The position numbers and the translations under genes were made by a program. This document shows positions 48,672-61,051 of a DNA stretch of 64,000 bases, one piece after another (position 1 is the first letter of the stretch; each line of letters begins with the position of its first letter). Source of the DNA: Acanthochlamys bracteata. Lineage: Eukaryota > Streptophyta > Magnoliopsida > Pandanales > Velloziaceae. Where the stretch lies: contig CM034144.1 of NCBI GenBank assembly GCA_019914995.1, positions 6,417,489 through 6,481,488 on the forward strand, in the 5' to 3' direction. The notes beneath the pieces were generated by a model. That model had not been told where the DNA came from, did not search any database, and worked only from the letters and a program-made list of their open reading frames with translations.

Positions 48672-51600
48672 ATGGGTGTTGGGTTGTTGCTCTATGCTGC
48701 TAATATGGCTGCTAGAAGCCGTGCAACGGCAGCGGCGGAAGATGGAACTGAGGATCTGGTGGTCTCGATTTCGGTGTTCGTAGCGGTTCTAATTATCTGC
48801 ATAATTATCGGACACATGCTCGAGAAGAGCCGATGGGTCAATGAGTCCATTACAGCTATACTCTTTGTAAGCCTTTCAACTATTTGGTTTAGTGATATTT
48901 TATATGGATAGTTGTTAGAAATTTTATAGAAAGATTGTGTCTTTCATATCTATGTGAGTTCCACAAGTGAAGTTCAAGAAAAGAACTAATGGTTTTTTTT
49001 TCCTACATGCTAGGGGTGTACAGTAGGAACTATAATCTTACTTTTGAGCAAAGGCAAAAGTTCGCACATTCTTAGGTTTGACGAGGAACTTTTTTTCATC
49101 TATCTTCTTCCTCCAATAATATTCAATGCTGGGTAAGTTGATTCTTGCTTCAAATGTTGTTCGTTTCAATGAATGTAGAGAATGGAAAATTTATTTGCAA
49201 AGTGTGAAATATTACTCCTTTGTTTCAGATTTCAAGTCAAGAAGAAGCAGTTCTTTCGTAATTTCTTCACAATAATGCTGTTTGGGGTGGTTGGAGTTTT
49301 TATATCGTTTGCTATAATATCTGCTGGTAAATTCAGAGGCATTCCTTTTCCTCAAATTAGTAGGGAAGTTATGCGTACAATACAATGCTAATGTAAACTC
49401 CGTTCATGTCTCTCTTATGAGATGTTTTTCCAAACAATAATGTTCTTGAATATGAACCTCTCTTGGAGCTAATGTCCTTGAATATGAACCTTTCTTGGAG
49501 AAAAGTATGCATCTGTGACAAAGTTCACTACTGAAATTTAAAGCGTGTTTACCTTGTTGAGGTAAACTCACTTTTTTGGAAGTGATATTGAAAATAAAAT
49601 TAAAAATATATAATAAAAAATAAGTTTTTATGTTTATTTTATATTAAAAGTGTATTTATTGAATTTTAAAAATAACTTTTTTATAAAAATATTTTATTTT
49701 AAAATTTTATTTATTTTGTTTAAAAGTGAGTTTGAAAAAAGTGAGTTTAGTGGGTTGGCAAGAAATCCCTTAGTCAAAATTTTCTGTCTACTGGACTTGT
49801 GTATCATCTTACTCCCAATCAAATCCAGTCTCTGTTTTCCATGAGGATCTTTCATTAAAACTTTTCTGGATGTTGCATGGTGGACTCATGTTCTTATGTT
49901 TTTATCTAAATCTGTAATCTTTCTTGCTCCTGTTGTGTCGAATTCATGTAACTTTACATAGTGACTACTTCTTGTGACTATGATTCCAGGCAGTTGGTGG
50001 CTTTTCCCAAAAGTGGGCTTTGAAGGACTTGATATACAGGAATATTTAGGTTTTACTTTTCCCCTCTGATATTCTGCTTTATCCATTGAGTTGGGTTTAT
50101 TTAAGTTGTTCAAATCTATGCAGCACCTTTTGATATGTAATATAGTTGTTCTCTTTCAGCTCTAGGTACAATTTTCTCTTCGACAGATACTGTCTGCACA
50201 CTGCAGGTCAGGAACTGTTATAGCTGGATTTTTTATGTCACTGTTCTATCTTTGCTGTTACTTAAGTTTCCTGCCATCACTGCAGGTTCTGCATCAAGAT
50301 GAAACACCTCTTCTATACAGCTTGGTGTTTGGTGAAGGAGTTGTCAACGATGCTACTTCTGTAGTACTTTTCAGTGCAATTCAGAAAATTGATGCTTCCA
50401 AATTGGGTGCATTGATGGCATTTAAAGTTTTTGGAGACTTCCTATACTTATTTTTTACAAGCACTATCCTAGGGGTTGCTGTAAGCTTCCATTCATCTGG
50501 TAAACTAGGACATATCGTTAAATATGATTTGACTTGTTTCTTTATCTTGCTAGGGAAGAGCAGTATTTGTTTAATATGTAATTGTTAAGAAGTCTAAATT
50601 TTCTAACCATTGTTTTAAGAACATTGAATTGCTTTTATCTAGGAGAATCTCATTTTATACTTACACTAGATTTTGAACCCACATATATCATTGTGAATTC
50701 AAAATTTCTAGACTTGATGGGATGTTCAATTTGTTCCTTATTCTAGGCTTCCCTCTTTTTGGTCAGAAAACTTCTCCGATCTTATTTTTATATTACAATT
50801 TTTACCAAGTCACAAGAACTTATGGAGCTATGTGATCTTATTTCCTTCAGGTTGGACTCATTACTGCCTTTTTCCTCAAAACTTTATATTTCGGCAGGTA
50901 AGTATGGGATAAAAGGCTTATTTTCAGTTGCATTATTACAGATTCCAGGAATCTTCATGATGATTCTTTATTTTGCAGACATTCTACAGATCGGGAGATA
51001 GCTTTAATGATTCTTATGTCATATTTGTCCTATATGCTAGCAGAGGTCAGTGCTATTGCTATCATGTCTCAAGTTTTTATGCGGAGTATACTCACTGATT
51101 ACATGTGCTGCACGAAGTCTGCGCGATGCATTTTGTAAACTGATGAAAAATTACCTTCTTCTGTGCAATATTGCAGCTAATGAACTTGAGTGGGATTCTC
51201 ACAATTTTCTTTTGTGGAATTGTTATGTCTCACTATGCATGGCATAATGTTAGTGAAGGCTCAAAAATTACAACAAGGTACTTGATTCTCACTATTGCAA
51301 ACCCGCAACTCTTTGTTGACTTCTTTTTACTTTGGAGCAGTTGTTCTCAAATCATTCAGTTTGGCATATCATGTCAGCCTGCCCTAATTATGGAACTAGG
51401 GTGTGACTGAGGGAAGAGAAGATAGTGAAGCGTGAGTAAAGATAGAAAATAGGAAGAAGCTACTAGCTGATGGAATACCATTTTAAAATGCAAAAACTGC
51501 TACAAAATTTACCAGCCATTTCTCTGCCTTCTCTACTTGTTCCTTCCTTCCTTCTCTTCTTGTTTCTTCCTTCCTTCTCATCCTTTTTTACGAACTTTTC

Positions 51601-53933
51601 CTACTCCACTTGTCCATGTCCATTTCTATCCGCAACTAGTCCTTTTTTGCTGTAGTCTGAAAACCCATTTTTTGATTCTTTGCAAAGTGCATTAATAGTT
51701 TTTATAATTTGAACAGACCTCTTGGCTTATGCCACTTTAGGAGAAGTCTTGCTTATTCAATTATGATTTTTCTTTCATTTAATTTGTTATATGTTTTTTT
51801 TTCATTTATTGGTAAATTTTCACAATATCTACTCTGTAGAGAGACCGAGAAAGTTACAACCTTTTGTTCTGCAGGCATGTTTTTGCTTCTTTGTCGTTTA
51901 TTGCAGAGACATTCATCTTTCTATATGTTGGAATGGACGCACTCGATATGGAGAAGTGGAAGGTGACAAAGGAAAGGTAAGTTGAGTATGTGTAAAACCT
52001 TTTGTTTGACAAGATGCCTTTACTGCTGCATAGATGAATCATGATTCATTTGAAAAATTCTTTGGAACTTCAGTATGCTGATTTTCCTGTAATGATTATC
52101 AATTTTGTAAAAAATTTCTTGTGCCAATTAATATTTTATCATTTGTGTACGTAATAGTTTCATCTGAAAACCATAAAAAAACTTTTAAGAATAGAACATT
52201 TCAGAATGTTAAGTTGGTCAGAAAAATAAAAATGCAGTAGTTTTTTTCACTCAAATGTATATAGATCATAGGTACATGGACTTTGGTGCCCTGCACTAAT
52301 ATCGATCCTGTCCATTAGTATTCTTTAGTTTGATTGTTTTGCATGTCTTTCTTCATTTATGTTCACATTCATTTTGAAGAAGATTGGTTCATGTTTGTTG
52401 ATGTGGAAGCTTTATGCACTTGCAGCCTGAAGACGTCATTTGGTATATATGGTATCATCATGTTTCTCATTTTGGTGGGTCGCGCTGCATTTGTCTTCCC
52501 TCTTGCTGGCTTATCCAACTATATGAGCCCAAACACTGAAAGTGTCTCAATTACATTTAGGCATCAGGTTCTGTACTGATTCGTTTTTGAAGATCTATTT
52601 CAGTACAGGAGGAGCTATTATATGTTTGTATGTTATGTGATACCTGTTCTTTTTGTTGCCTGGTTATGTGTTTACAGGTAGTGATATGGTGGGCTGGACT
52701 CATGAGGGGAGCTGTCTCTATTGCGCTAGCTTTCAATGAGGTTGAAAATCTAGTTTCATCATTGATTGTGGAACTTTTATTCTTCCCATTCTTGATTATT
52801 GATGCGAGATTCTTGGATCTATCATTCTGTAGTTCACAAATTACGGTGTCACATGGGAGCCAGTACATGCAACAATGATCACAAGCACCATTGTGATTGT
52901 GCTCTTTAGCACTCTGGTATCTTCTCAATTTCAAGTATAATTGTTGTTTGAGATGACATGCAAATTTTTCTTATGTTTTGCAGTAGCTTTTACTAGTTTG
53001 TCATACTAATTTATGAAAATGACATAAATGAGGGTGCAATATTACATTTTGTCAAATTAGTCCACACAGTACTTCTAAAAACTCTTACCGGGCCTTCTTT
53101 TAGTTGTTTTTTTGGTCAGTGGGTGACTTGATTCTCTTCATCAGGTAGGTCCTGTAACTATCTTCATCTCTTTGAGGGACTACTGGAATCAAATTACCAC
53201 AGACAAGTATCTGCATAGTATCTGAAGATAATTATGCTGCAACTACGTTGATGTTATACAACCTTAGCATGCCTTTTTCAATACATCCAATAGGTTTTAA
53301 CATCAAATAACTAGATTGCTCGAGCAGAATCAAACACTACTCTTTGACTAGCAGGAAGATAACATAAAATATTCTTGTCCTAGATAAGATGTTACTTCAC
53401 CCTTGGGTACAAGCATCAAAAGAGTTGTTCATGAACTCCGAATCGTCTTTTGTGAATGTAAGCTAGCTGTTTCACCAGAATTTGGGTCTTTCATTTGGTT
53501 ATCAGGACTTCCAGTCAGCATTATCCTTTGATTTGGTTGTTAGTTAATACAACTTATTCATGCGTACGAGTTTGGTTACCAAGAGCTTTTGTTAGATTTT
53601 CTCATTTCGTCTTTCTATTTATCACAGAAGTTGCATTGCAAGTGGTTTCAGGTGAAGTAACTTCTCTCCCTTGTCAAACAGGTATTTGGCTTCTTGACGA
53701 AACCACTAATAGCCATCGTGCTTCCTCATCATGTACGTAGCAACCATGATGACAAAGAAGATATTACTCTTCCAATACTTGTTAATGAAGGTCAAACATT
53801 TGGTCTTCTTCAAGCCAAACGGAGCGTCTCTATGCTATTAGAAAGGCCCGCCCATACTATACACGCATTATGGAGGAAATTCGATGACAAATACATGAGA
53901 CCTGTTTTCGGAGGACCTATATCACCTGTTTGA
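48672..53933 (+). CDS. NHX: Vacuolar Na+(K+)/H+ antiporter, NHX family
   Basis: Class-I plant NHX proteins move Na+ or K+ into the vacuole in exchange for protons. Fourteen exons splice in phase: 48672-48866, 49014-49132, 49229-49326, 49990-50049, 50160-50206, 50286-50480, 50851-50897, 50979-51045, 51177-51277, 51875-51976, 52426-52567, 52678-52740, 52833-52916 and 53682-53933. They give 523 residues, close to the usual 530-545. Visible landmarks are GHMLEKSRWVNESITA, the amiloride-site motif FFIYLLPPI, NAGFQVKKKQFFRNF, FSSTDTVCTLQVLHQDE, the conserved FGEGVVNDATSV, RHSTDREIALMILMSYLSYM, ETFIFLYVGMDALD, WWAGLMRGAVSIALAF and the C-terminal HTIHALWRKFDDKYMRPVF. The FSSTDTVC form and C terminus look closer to the NHX3/NHX4 branch than to NHX1/2, from memory. 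All signature motifs are intact. Intron 3 carries a TA-flanked MITE. Confidence 0.95.
49565..49747. mobile_element. TA-flanked MITE in NHX intron 3
   Basis: AACTCACTTTTTT at the left matches the inverted AAAAAAGTGAGTT at the right, with TA directly outside each end (49563-49564 and 49748-49749). It is 183 bp, AT-rich and non-coding. A TA duplication points to the Tc1/mariner group, though the ends are not the classic Stowaway sequence. Confidence 0.6.
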
Positions 53934-54572
53934 CCTATCTATTTTTAGAACATTCTCTGAGTTTTTATAGCTTTGAAGGAATGATTGCGAGATCAAGTGC
54001 GACACAGATGTAACATCTGCAAAAGTGGTACGGGCGAAGCTTGCTTTTGCAAATATAATTTGCAGATTTGAGAGAAGTAGGAGATTGTTGGAGACCTGTT
54101 GCTCTTCATGGCGGCTTCTCCAACACTAGGTCAGCAATTATTTTGAGCATTTATGGTTGTAAAATGAACTTAACATGGGCAAACTCTTTCACTTCACTTC
54201 TTACTCTCTTACTGTGAATAGCTGTAATGTTATTTTATCTATTCATAATCAATCTGTGTATACACTTATATATTGAAGCTCTACCAGAAAAAAGAAAAAA
54301 TGTTTACATCGACTGACTTAGGTATGCAGTGATAAAAGCATGGTTTTCAACATTGAATGAGTACTTAATTCCATACGTTAGCAATGGTTTTCTTCTGAAA
54401 GAAAAACACTACCCTCCTTAGTTGCAACCTCGACACGTTGAGTCAGTAGTGTGTGTTTTTGTGAACCATATAGAGTCTTAGCGGTGGAAAATTTTTGTTT
54501 TTGTTTTTGTTTTGTTTGTTGTTGGAGAGATCCGGTGAATCTCCTCCGCCCGCCGGGGGGACTCCTTATCTG

Positions 54573-54618
54573 CCACGTCATCAAAAGGACCGTTGGTTGT
54601 TGTACTCCGTATATAAAG
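54573..54618 (+). promoter_or_regulatory. Promoter of serine:glyoxylate aminotransferase: ACGT element and TATA box
   Basis: CCACGTCA (54573-54580), an ACGT-core bZIP-type site, is followed 30 bases later by TATATAAAG (54610-54618). Transcription would start near 54645. A non-coding leader exon probably ends at 54764 (CTCGAG then GTAAAA), with its intron ending near 55926 (TTATTCAG). ACGT elements near TATA are common in light-regulated photorespiratory genes; the regulation here is inferred. Confidence 0.6.
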
Positions 54619-55971
54619 AATCACACGACCATAGACCCTATCTCAAAGCATTACCTCTTGTTTCGCGTTCTATAAATCACAGCACTTATCACTTCACTTG
54701 CTTCCCACTCTCCCGGGCACAGAGAGAGGGTGGGAAATTCTGGTGAGCAGATAAGATTCTCGAGGTAAAACTTCTAATCTTTTCGAGAAATTTGTTTCTT
54801 CTTTTTTGTGATTTATTGATTCTGTGTAATTACTGATTGATTGCTATTAGGGTTGTTTGGGTTTGTGAATTAACGACATCTAATTTCTGTAATTTTAATT
54901 ATTTACAAGTTTCATATGTTGATAGGTAATCGTGTCGACAGCTTTTAGTTTCTAACTCTGAAGATGAGAAAAACCAGTTATCACAAAAGCTTAAAAGGGA
55001 AGAACAACTGAATGAAGGAGTAAATTTTCGGCAACTTCATTGAAGAAATATCTTATTATTGGTAGAGATCAGTAGAGGTCAGCCCTTAATTAAGCCTTCA
55101 GCTTATCTAAAATTTTAGCTTGCGGCACGTTGAAAACCCACGAGAACTTGAAACCACCGTCGATGATTCATTAAGTTAAAAGAACAACAAACTACTGCGC
55201 GGTAATCTTGGATGTACCTAGATGGCCTTACCATAGTTGGGAAGAAAACGAGTCGTTAAAAGTTGAGATTTTGAGATGTGAGAACTGATCATCTTCATGT
55301 TATCCAACTCTGATCAAGAACTGCACTCTAAGGACCCTGGCAGAGTTTTTTTTCGATGGTCCAAAATAAACATTGTTTTTTTAGCAATTGATTATGCAGT
55401 TCAGCCCAAAAGGCAATACAAACTGAAAGGGGCGGAAACCTCTACGCTCCTAGAAAATCTTTTTTATCTTTCTATATAGACTATGGAATTGGTTTGTATC
55501 ACTAAATGAATTCTGTCTGCAAACATGATATTCTTCTGAGCGTCTGTTTTCCCAGAAGGTGCATTGCTTGGTAATTTTAAACATTGCATGCTGTCCTATA
55601 TATGGTGAAAGTAATCGTTCTATCAGATGATTAAATAGCTTCGATGGTCCTTCCTTCTCATGATCTAAATCTCTACGGGAAATTCCGTCTGATATTGAAG
55701 TGAAAAGGCATAGGTTAGATTTCTAGATTCCTGTATTTTTGTCTAGTTTGATGTAAAATTTTAGCTTTTTTGGGTCTTTTTATTGGAAGGAGTTGGCTAT
55801 GTGCTAAGCTGCATTCTAGTTATTCCATGACCAAGGCCTATTTCATTTTTGGTACCTTGCATGTCTGTGTATTGTATCATGCTTTTCTCTTTTGTAGTAA
55901 TTTTAGGACTTTTGGCAATTATTCAGACGAACTTTTTCTGAATCGTTGTGTGGAAATCCCTGAAGAAAAAA

Positions 55972-57688
55972 ATGGACTACGTTTATGGACCTGGTCGGCA
56001 CCATCTCTTTGTTCCTGGACCTGTAAACATCCCAGAGCCCGTAATAAGGGCAATGAACAGAAACAATGAAGATTATCGCTCTCCTGCTATCCCTGCAATG
56101 ACAAAGACACTCCTCGAGGATGTCAAGAAAATCTTCAAGACAACAACCGGAACACCTTTTCTGATCCCTACAACTGGTATACTTTTTCTCTCCACTTCAA
56201 TTAATTCTCCATATAATAGCTATCAGATCAGGCAGCCCAACCAGTTACGTCGTGAAGTACTCATGCCTGCCATTTCTCAGGGCTCCTATTAACTTGATAT
56301 GTCTTTCATGTACTGATGCTTCGCGCAAAACATTTCATGATTCAATGAGCAACATGTCGGCTTTTCAGGTACTGGGGCTTGGGAGAGTGCTCTGACAAAC
56401 ACGCTATCACCAGGAGATAAAATCATATCTTTTCTCATTGGACAGTTTAGTCTGCTCTGGATCGATCAGCAGAAACGTCTCAACTTCGATGTTGATGTCG
56501 TGGAAAGTGATTGGGGTCAAGGTGCAAATCTTGATATCTTGGCTTCGAAACTCGCAATGGACAGGTATCATTCCATTAAGGCCATCTGCATTGTTCACAA
56601 CGAGACTGCAACTGGAGTCACCAACAATTTGGCAGCTGTCAGGAAGTTGCTCGGTAAACTTCAGAATATTTCCTCGACACTAAATTTCAAACTAGTTTTT
56701 GCTGCAGTTGCAAAGACATCACGAATGTTGCTCTTGTGATTTTGCAGATGAATACCATCATCCTGCATTGTTGCTCGTGGACGGTGTGTCCTCAATTTGT
56801 GCGCTTGACTTCCGCATGGATGAATGGGGTGTTGATGTTGCTTTAACCGGATCACAGAAAGCCCTTTCACTGCCTACTGGAATTGGAATTGTTTGTGCTA
56901 GCCCTAAAGCACTTGAAGCTTCCAAGACAGCAAAATCAGTAAGGGTTTTCTTCGACTGGACTGACTACTTAAAGTTCTACAAGCTCGGCACATATTGGCC
57001 GTACACTCCTTCAATCCAACTTCTTTATGGTCTGAGAGCCGCTCTGGATCTTATTTTCGAGGAAGGCCTTGACAATATTATAGCAAGGCATGCCCGATTG
57101 GGTAAAGCAACAAGGTATAACAACATGCCCTGACATTCTGTCACTACAGTTCTAGCACGGCATGCCTGATTGGGAAAACGTAATATACATGATTTTACAC
57201 GATTATCTGCTTCATGGAACTGAAAACTCACGATTGCCTCTCTGTGATTTTAATTTGGCAGGCTCGCTGTTGAGGCATGGGGACTGAAGAACTGCACGCA
57301 GAAGGAGGAATGGTTCAGCGACACGGTCACTGCAGTGCTTGTCCCTCCACACATTGATAGTTCAGAAATCGTTAGGCGGGCATGGAAGCGGTACAACATG
57401 AGTTTAGGTCTGGGTCTGAATAAAATCGCAGGCAAGGTGTTCAGGATCGGACACCTCGGTAACCTTAATGAGGTACATCTTGATATGTTGAAGCCATAGT
57501 CAGGACTCCAGTCGGGCTAAAATAAACATTTGCTCCATGTTTTTCTGCAGCTTCAATTGTTAGGGTGCTTAAGCGGAGTAGAGATGGTGCTCAAGGATGT
57601 TGGGTACCCTGTGAAGCTGGGAAGTGGAGTTGCTGCAGCTGCTGCATACCTACAGAATACTACACCTCTCATCCCTTCAAGGATCTAA
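55972..57688 (+). CDS. AGT1: Serine:glyoxylate aminotransferase, peroxisomal
   Basis: This PLP enzyme converts glyoxylate plus serine to glycine plus hydroxypyruvate in leaf peroxisomes, a core photorespiratory step. Exons 55972-56176, 56369-56653, 56748-57114, 57262-57472 and 57551-57688 give 401 residues, the family's exact length. Landmarks are YGPGRHHLFVPGPVNIPEP, RNNEDYRSPAIPAMTKTL, HNETATGVTN, LLLVDGVSSICALDFRMDE, and Lys201 in ALTGSQKALSLP, which binds PLP. FRIGHLGNLNELQLLGCL follows near the C terminus. The protein ends in Ser-Arg-Ile, the peroxisomal targeting signal seen in plant members. An in-frame upstream ATG-like start at 55948 is less likely: conserved homology starts at MDYVYGPGR, and that start lies in the leader exon. 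No defects are seen. Confidence 0.97.
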
Positions 57689-57689
57689 T

Positions 57690-58181
57690 TAATGATCATG
57701 CATGAATGAATCAATGTGTACGTAGATAAATTTCAGTCTCCAGTCTGTCATTTTCTTTTTTAAAATTTGTAAAATTATTACAAAAGATTTAAAAAAACTC
57801 TTTAATTAAGTTCTTGCTATTTCCATAATCAGTGTTTGTATCATGTTTCGCAGTTTCTTGGTTGTGAATTTGGTGATCTTTATATAACTAAATTTTTAAA
57901 TAAAATAATTTAATAGTAGTAGTTTAATAAATTACTTTCTAAAATTTAAATTAAGCTATATATGGCTTGTGTATGCAGCAGAGTATATTACTCACTAGAT
58001 AAAACAATGAATAAATAAAAAGTAAATGAAGCTCTTTTATAGAAATATTTTTAAAATAAAAATATATATTTTAATTTTTAGAAAATAAAAGAAATTACGA
58101 AATATTTTTCTTATATTTTTAAAATAATTTTTTTAAATATTCTAACAAAAATTATTAAAAATAGAAAATAATTTTTGTGAA
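57690..58181. other. 3' region of the aminotransferase and spacer
   Basis: No coding sequence is seen. An AT-rich stretch at 58020-58180 resembles a MITE interior. Confidence 0.45.
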
Positions 58182-58590
58182 ATGAAAAGTAATGAAAAAA
58201 ATTTCCAAACTTCCTCTTCATCAGAAGCCTTCCTTCTTGTAGAACCATTTGCACAGGCAGAATTCCGATCCCGTCGTCTGCTACAGCCAGCTAACAACTC
58301 CTTCTTCTCCTCCTTATTAAACTCTTCCCATTCCACTACGCCATTTCCGTCGAGATCGAATTTGCAGAACAGCGCATCGTACAACCTCGCCATCTCTTCA
58401 CGATCGGGTCTCACATTATCTACCCCGAAGTGCTTTTCGAGAACTCGCAGGTTCTTTAGAGCTCACTTGAGATCTCCTTGAAGGACGGTGCTCCGTCGCC
58501 GTTGGCGTCGAGGGTAGCGAAACGGCCTCTGACCGACACGTCGAACGCCTTCCGACGAAGTCGCGGATCGTTGTGCCGAGTGCCTTTAAT
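58182..58590 (-). pseudogene. EF-hand calcium-binding protein pseudogene
   Basis: On the minus strand two EF-hand loops can be read: RFATLDANGDGAPSFKEISS and, in another frame, KFDLDGNGVVEWEEF. Between them LEKHFGVDNVRPDREEMARL matches the linker of small single-exon plant EF-hand proteins. The first hand is followed by a stop, because an extra TA after GAGCTC (about 58456) shifts the frame. A second indel upstream breaks the link between TTIRDFVG and FDVSVRGRF. At least two independent frameshifts argue for a pseudogene rather than a sequence error. Confidence 0.75.
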
Positions 58591-59009
58591 GGGCCTTAAT
58601 GGACCTTTAACAGCCTTACTGTAAAAGCCCATTTGATAATTGATGAATCATTATTTGGGGCACTGGAAATTTCATGTGAATGGTTTTAAAGACGGAAGGT
58701 TTAATTGAATGAGAACTTTAAGTTGTCTTGGAATGAATGTATATACATATCATAAATTCATAGCTCATTCAATTTCAAATTTTTATAATTTTGAATTAAA
58801 TTTTCATTTACTATTATGAATTTCAAAGCATTTAACTATTAATTGCGTTGCTCTCAGAAATTTTTAAAATTTCAGTTTCTTAGTCTTAAGATTTATTTAT
58901 TTGTATTAGGAAGTAATTTTAATGCAATTTTTTTTTTAAAGCAGATTGATACTTATTCTTGGTGAATTGATAATATTTTTAAAGAACATATTACACTCAG
59001 TTTCTTTTA

Positions 59010-59305
59010 GAACGTGTTTCAAACGTCTGTAACTTCACTTTCTTCCGTTAAATTTTGAGTTCCGAACAATTTATATGTTTTAATTACACAAAAAATTCAG
59101 AATTTCACTTTCATATACGGAACTCAAGTTTTAATTTTTTTATTTACACACTTTTTAATATAATTATATCTTTTAATTTTTAACACACTTTTAAAAACTA
59201 TTGAAACACAAATACTGAACTCCTCTTTCACTTTATTTTTTAAAAAATTCTATTTTCTACTTTTAACTTTCACGAAACTCAGTTACGAACATTTGAGAGA
59301 CGCAC
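59010..59305. mobile_element. TTA-flanked MITE, second family (296 bp)
   Basis: The ends GAACGTGTTTCAAACGTCTG and inverted ACGAACATTTGAGAGACGCAC lie between TTA duplications (59007-59009 and 59306-59308). It aligns over its whole length with 47719-48013. Confidence 0.85.
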
Positions 59306-59667
59306 TTAGTTTAGATAGTCAAACTAACACTCGAGCTAATTTTCTAATTGCAAAATTTTAATTAATTAACTCAGCATGATTCAATTTTGATCTAACCATT
59401 TTTGCTTGATTTTCTACACAAGAAAACTTTCTTTTAGTAATTTGAATTAATTTAAAAGAATAAATTCATGATGATTATTGATTTCTTTTAATTTTGCAAT
59501 TGATTATTATTAATTTGCAAAATGGGTGAGAATTTGAACAAAAATAAAAGTAAGCTAAGCGCATGTTTCATTATCATCAAAATTTACTTTATTTTTTATG
59601 ATTTGAGTTTAATATTTTACAATCATTCCGAGTGTCACTTTGATTTATACATCAAACTTTATGTTTG

Positions 59668-59915
59668 TCGCGTTTGAGAGTGCTTATAAAATAAAGCTTT
59701 TCTGAAATGGAAAGTTTTTTTTTTTTTATTTAAAACGAGCTCTAATTTTTTTTATTTTCAAAAAAATAATAAAAATATATAATAAAAAGATCTCACTCCG
59801 TAGAATTTTTTACATTTTCTAAATTTTTAAATAAATTTTTATATACTTATAAAATATATATTAAAAAATATGAAATAGAGAAAAGTGAATAAGTAACGCC
59901 ATGCCAAACGCAGCC
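59668..59915. mobile_element. Tourist-like MITE, reverse orientation copy
   Basis: The internal sequence is the reverse complement of the 20041 family (AAACGAGCTCTAATTTTTTT; AAGATCTCACTCCGTAGAA). The right end GCCAAACGCAGCC matches the family's left end. The left end (TCGCGTTTGAG) is degraded, and no clear target repeat remains. Confidence 0.7.
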
Positions 59916-60677
59916 TTTTATTTCACTTTAAATTATATTTCAAAATATTTAGAAGTGTATTTTTAAGAACGCACTCCACTCTGTCCCTATTTCAAAATTT
60001 GTTTTTATATTGTTAAATTTAGACAATACAAATAAACATATATTATAACATTTATATAACTTTATTTTTAAATTTTTAGATAAAAAACTATAATTTTATT
60101 TTCTTAAAAATTTCAAAATAAATTTATAAAAACTTTTTATTTAAACACTTCTAAATACCCATGAAACTCCAATTTTTTTCGAAATCTATTTCAACAAACA
60201 ATAATGTCCTAAAACCAACAAAGAATCATTCAAATGGAACCTTACAGTTGTTATGCATTTAAATTTCATATATAAATTTCACTTATCCCACGAACTGAAA
60301 TTTATTAATCAATCAATGCTTTGATGTGAGCCACAGCACAAACTTCAAACATTCTTTAATTTCATGATTAAGCAAAAATCCTATCAAAAAGATTAATATT
60401 ACATAATAAAACTATCATTTTTAATTATTATATTTGCAAATTTTCAGTTTTGTTCCAGAAAAAATTTATTGGAAAAAAGTTATTAATTATGGGTTCAAGA
60501 AAGGGTCAAAAAGCTTTCCTTCTCCTTCTCGTTCATCAATCTTCGTTATTCTTTCCCATTTCTTCATTATTCATGTAGTAGTGATCTTCACGTTCTCCCT
60601 GCCGCTCTTGAAAAGAAAATTCACTATTTTTTTATAGTATCTCTCTAAGAATTGTCTTCATTTCTCTCTCTTCACAG

Positions 60678-60761
60678 GTTCTTGCATCAATTGACACAAA
60701 AAAGTTTTCAATCTTTGAGTTTCTTGGAACAATTGACACAAGAAAGTTTCAATCGTTGAGG
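60678..60761. repeat. 42-bp tandem duplication in the RhoGDI leader region
   Basis: Two adjacent units share TTCTTG, then CAATTGACACAA, AAAGTTT and TCAATC-TTGAG, with a few substitutions and one indel. It lies in the probable 5' leader or promoter. Confidence 0.75.
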
Positions 60762-61051
60762 TTCCTCTTCTTGTTGTCATACTTCCACATTCTTACAATT
60801 CCAATCTTCGCACAAATTTCCAAACTTTTTCCTGTGCCCCGTTGCCTTTGGTTTCTACCCTTTGTCTTTCTTTTTATTCTTTTTTGAACTTTTCTTGTGT
60901 ACTTTAGTGGTTGTTGCGTAATCTTTGAATTCGTTTAAATTTGAGCTCCAAAGCATTTTGAAAATCCAGCAAAGTGGAGACCTTTTTGTTATCTCATGGG
61001 TTCTAAGTGTTGGATGTGAAATTGTTTTTTAGCCTGTTTGGTTGGTTTGTA

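Larger units (their letters stand above)
58600..61051. other. Spacer and leader of the RhoGDI gene
   Basis: No gene is supported. It holds two MITEs (59010-59305, 59668-59915) and, from about 60510, a pyrimidine-rich stretch that is probably the RhoGDI promoter and 5' leader. A TTTTTTAG acceptor near 61032 suggests that the leader is spliced. Confidence 0.45.

Noticed and set aside
52557-52934. Minus-strand 125-residue frame
   Set aside because: It is antisense to NHX exons 12-13 and intervening introns, with no independent features.
54451-54746. Overlapping frames upstream of the aminotransferase
   Set aside because: They overlap the TATA box and leader; the sequence is promoter and leader rather than coding.
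60434-60637. Plus-strand 67-residue hydrophobic frame
   Set aside because: It lies in the pyrimidine-rich RhoGDI upstream region. T/C-rich DNA gives Phe/Ser/Leu-rich frames by chance.
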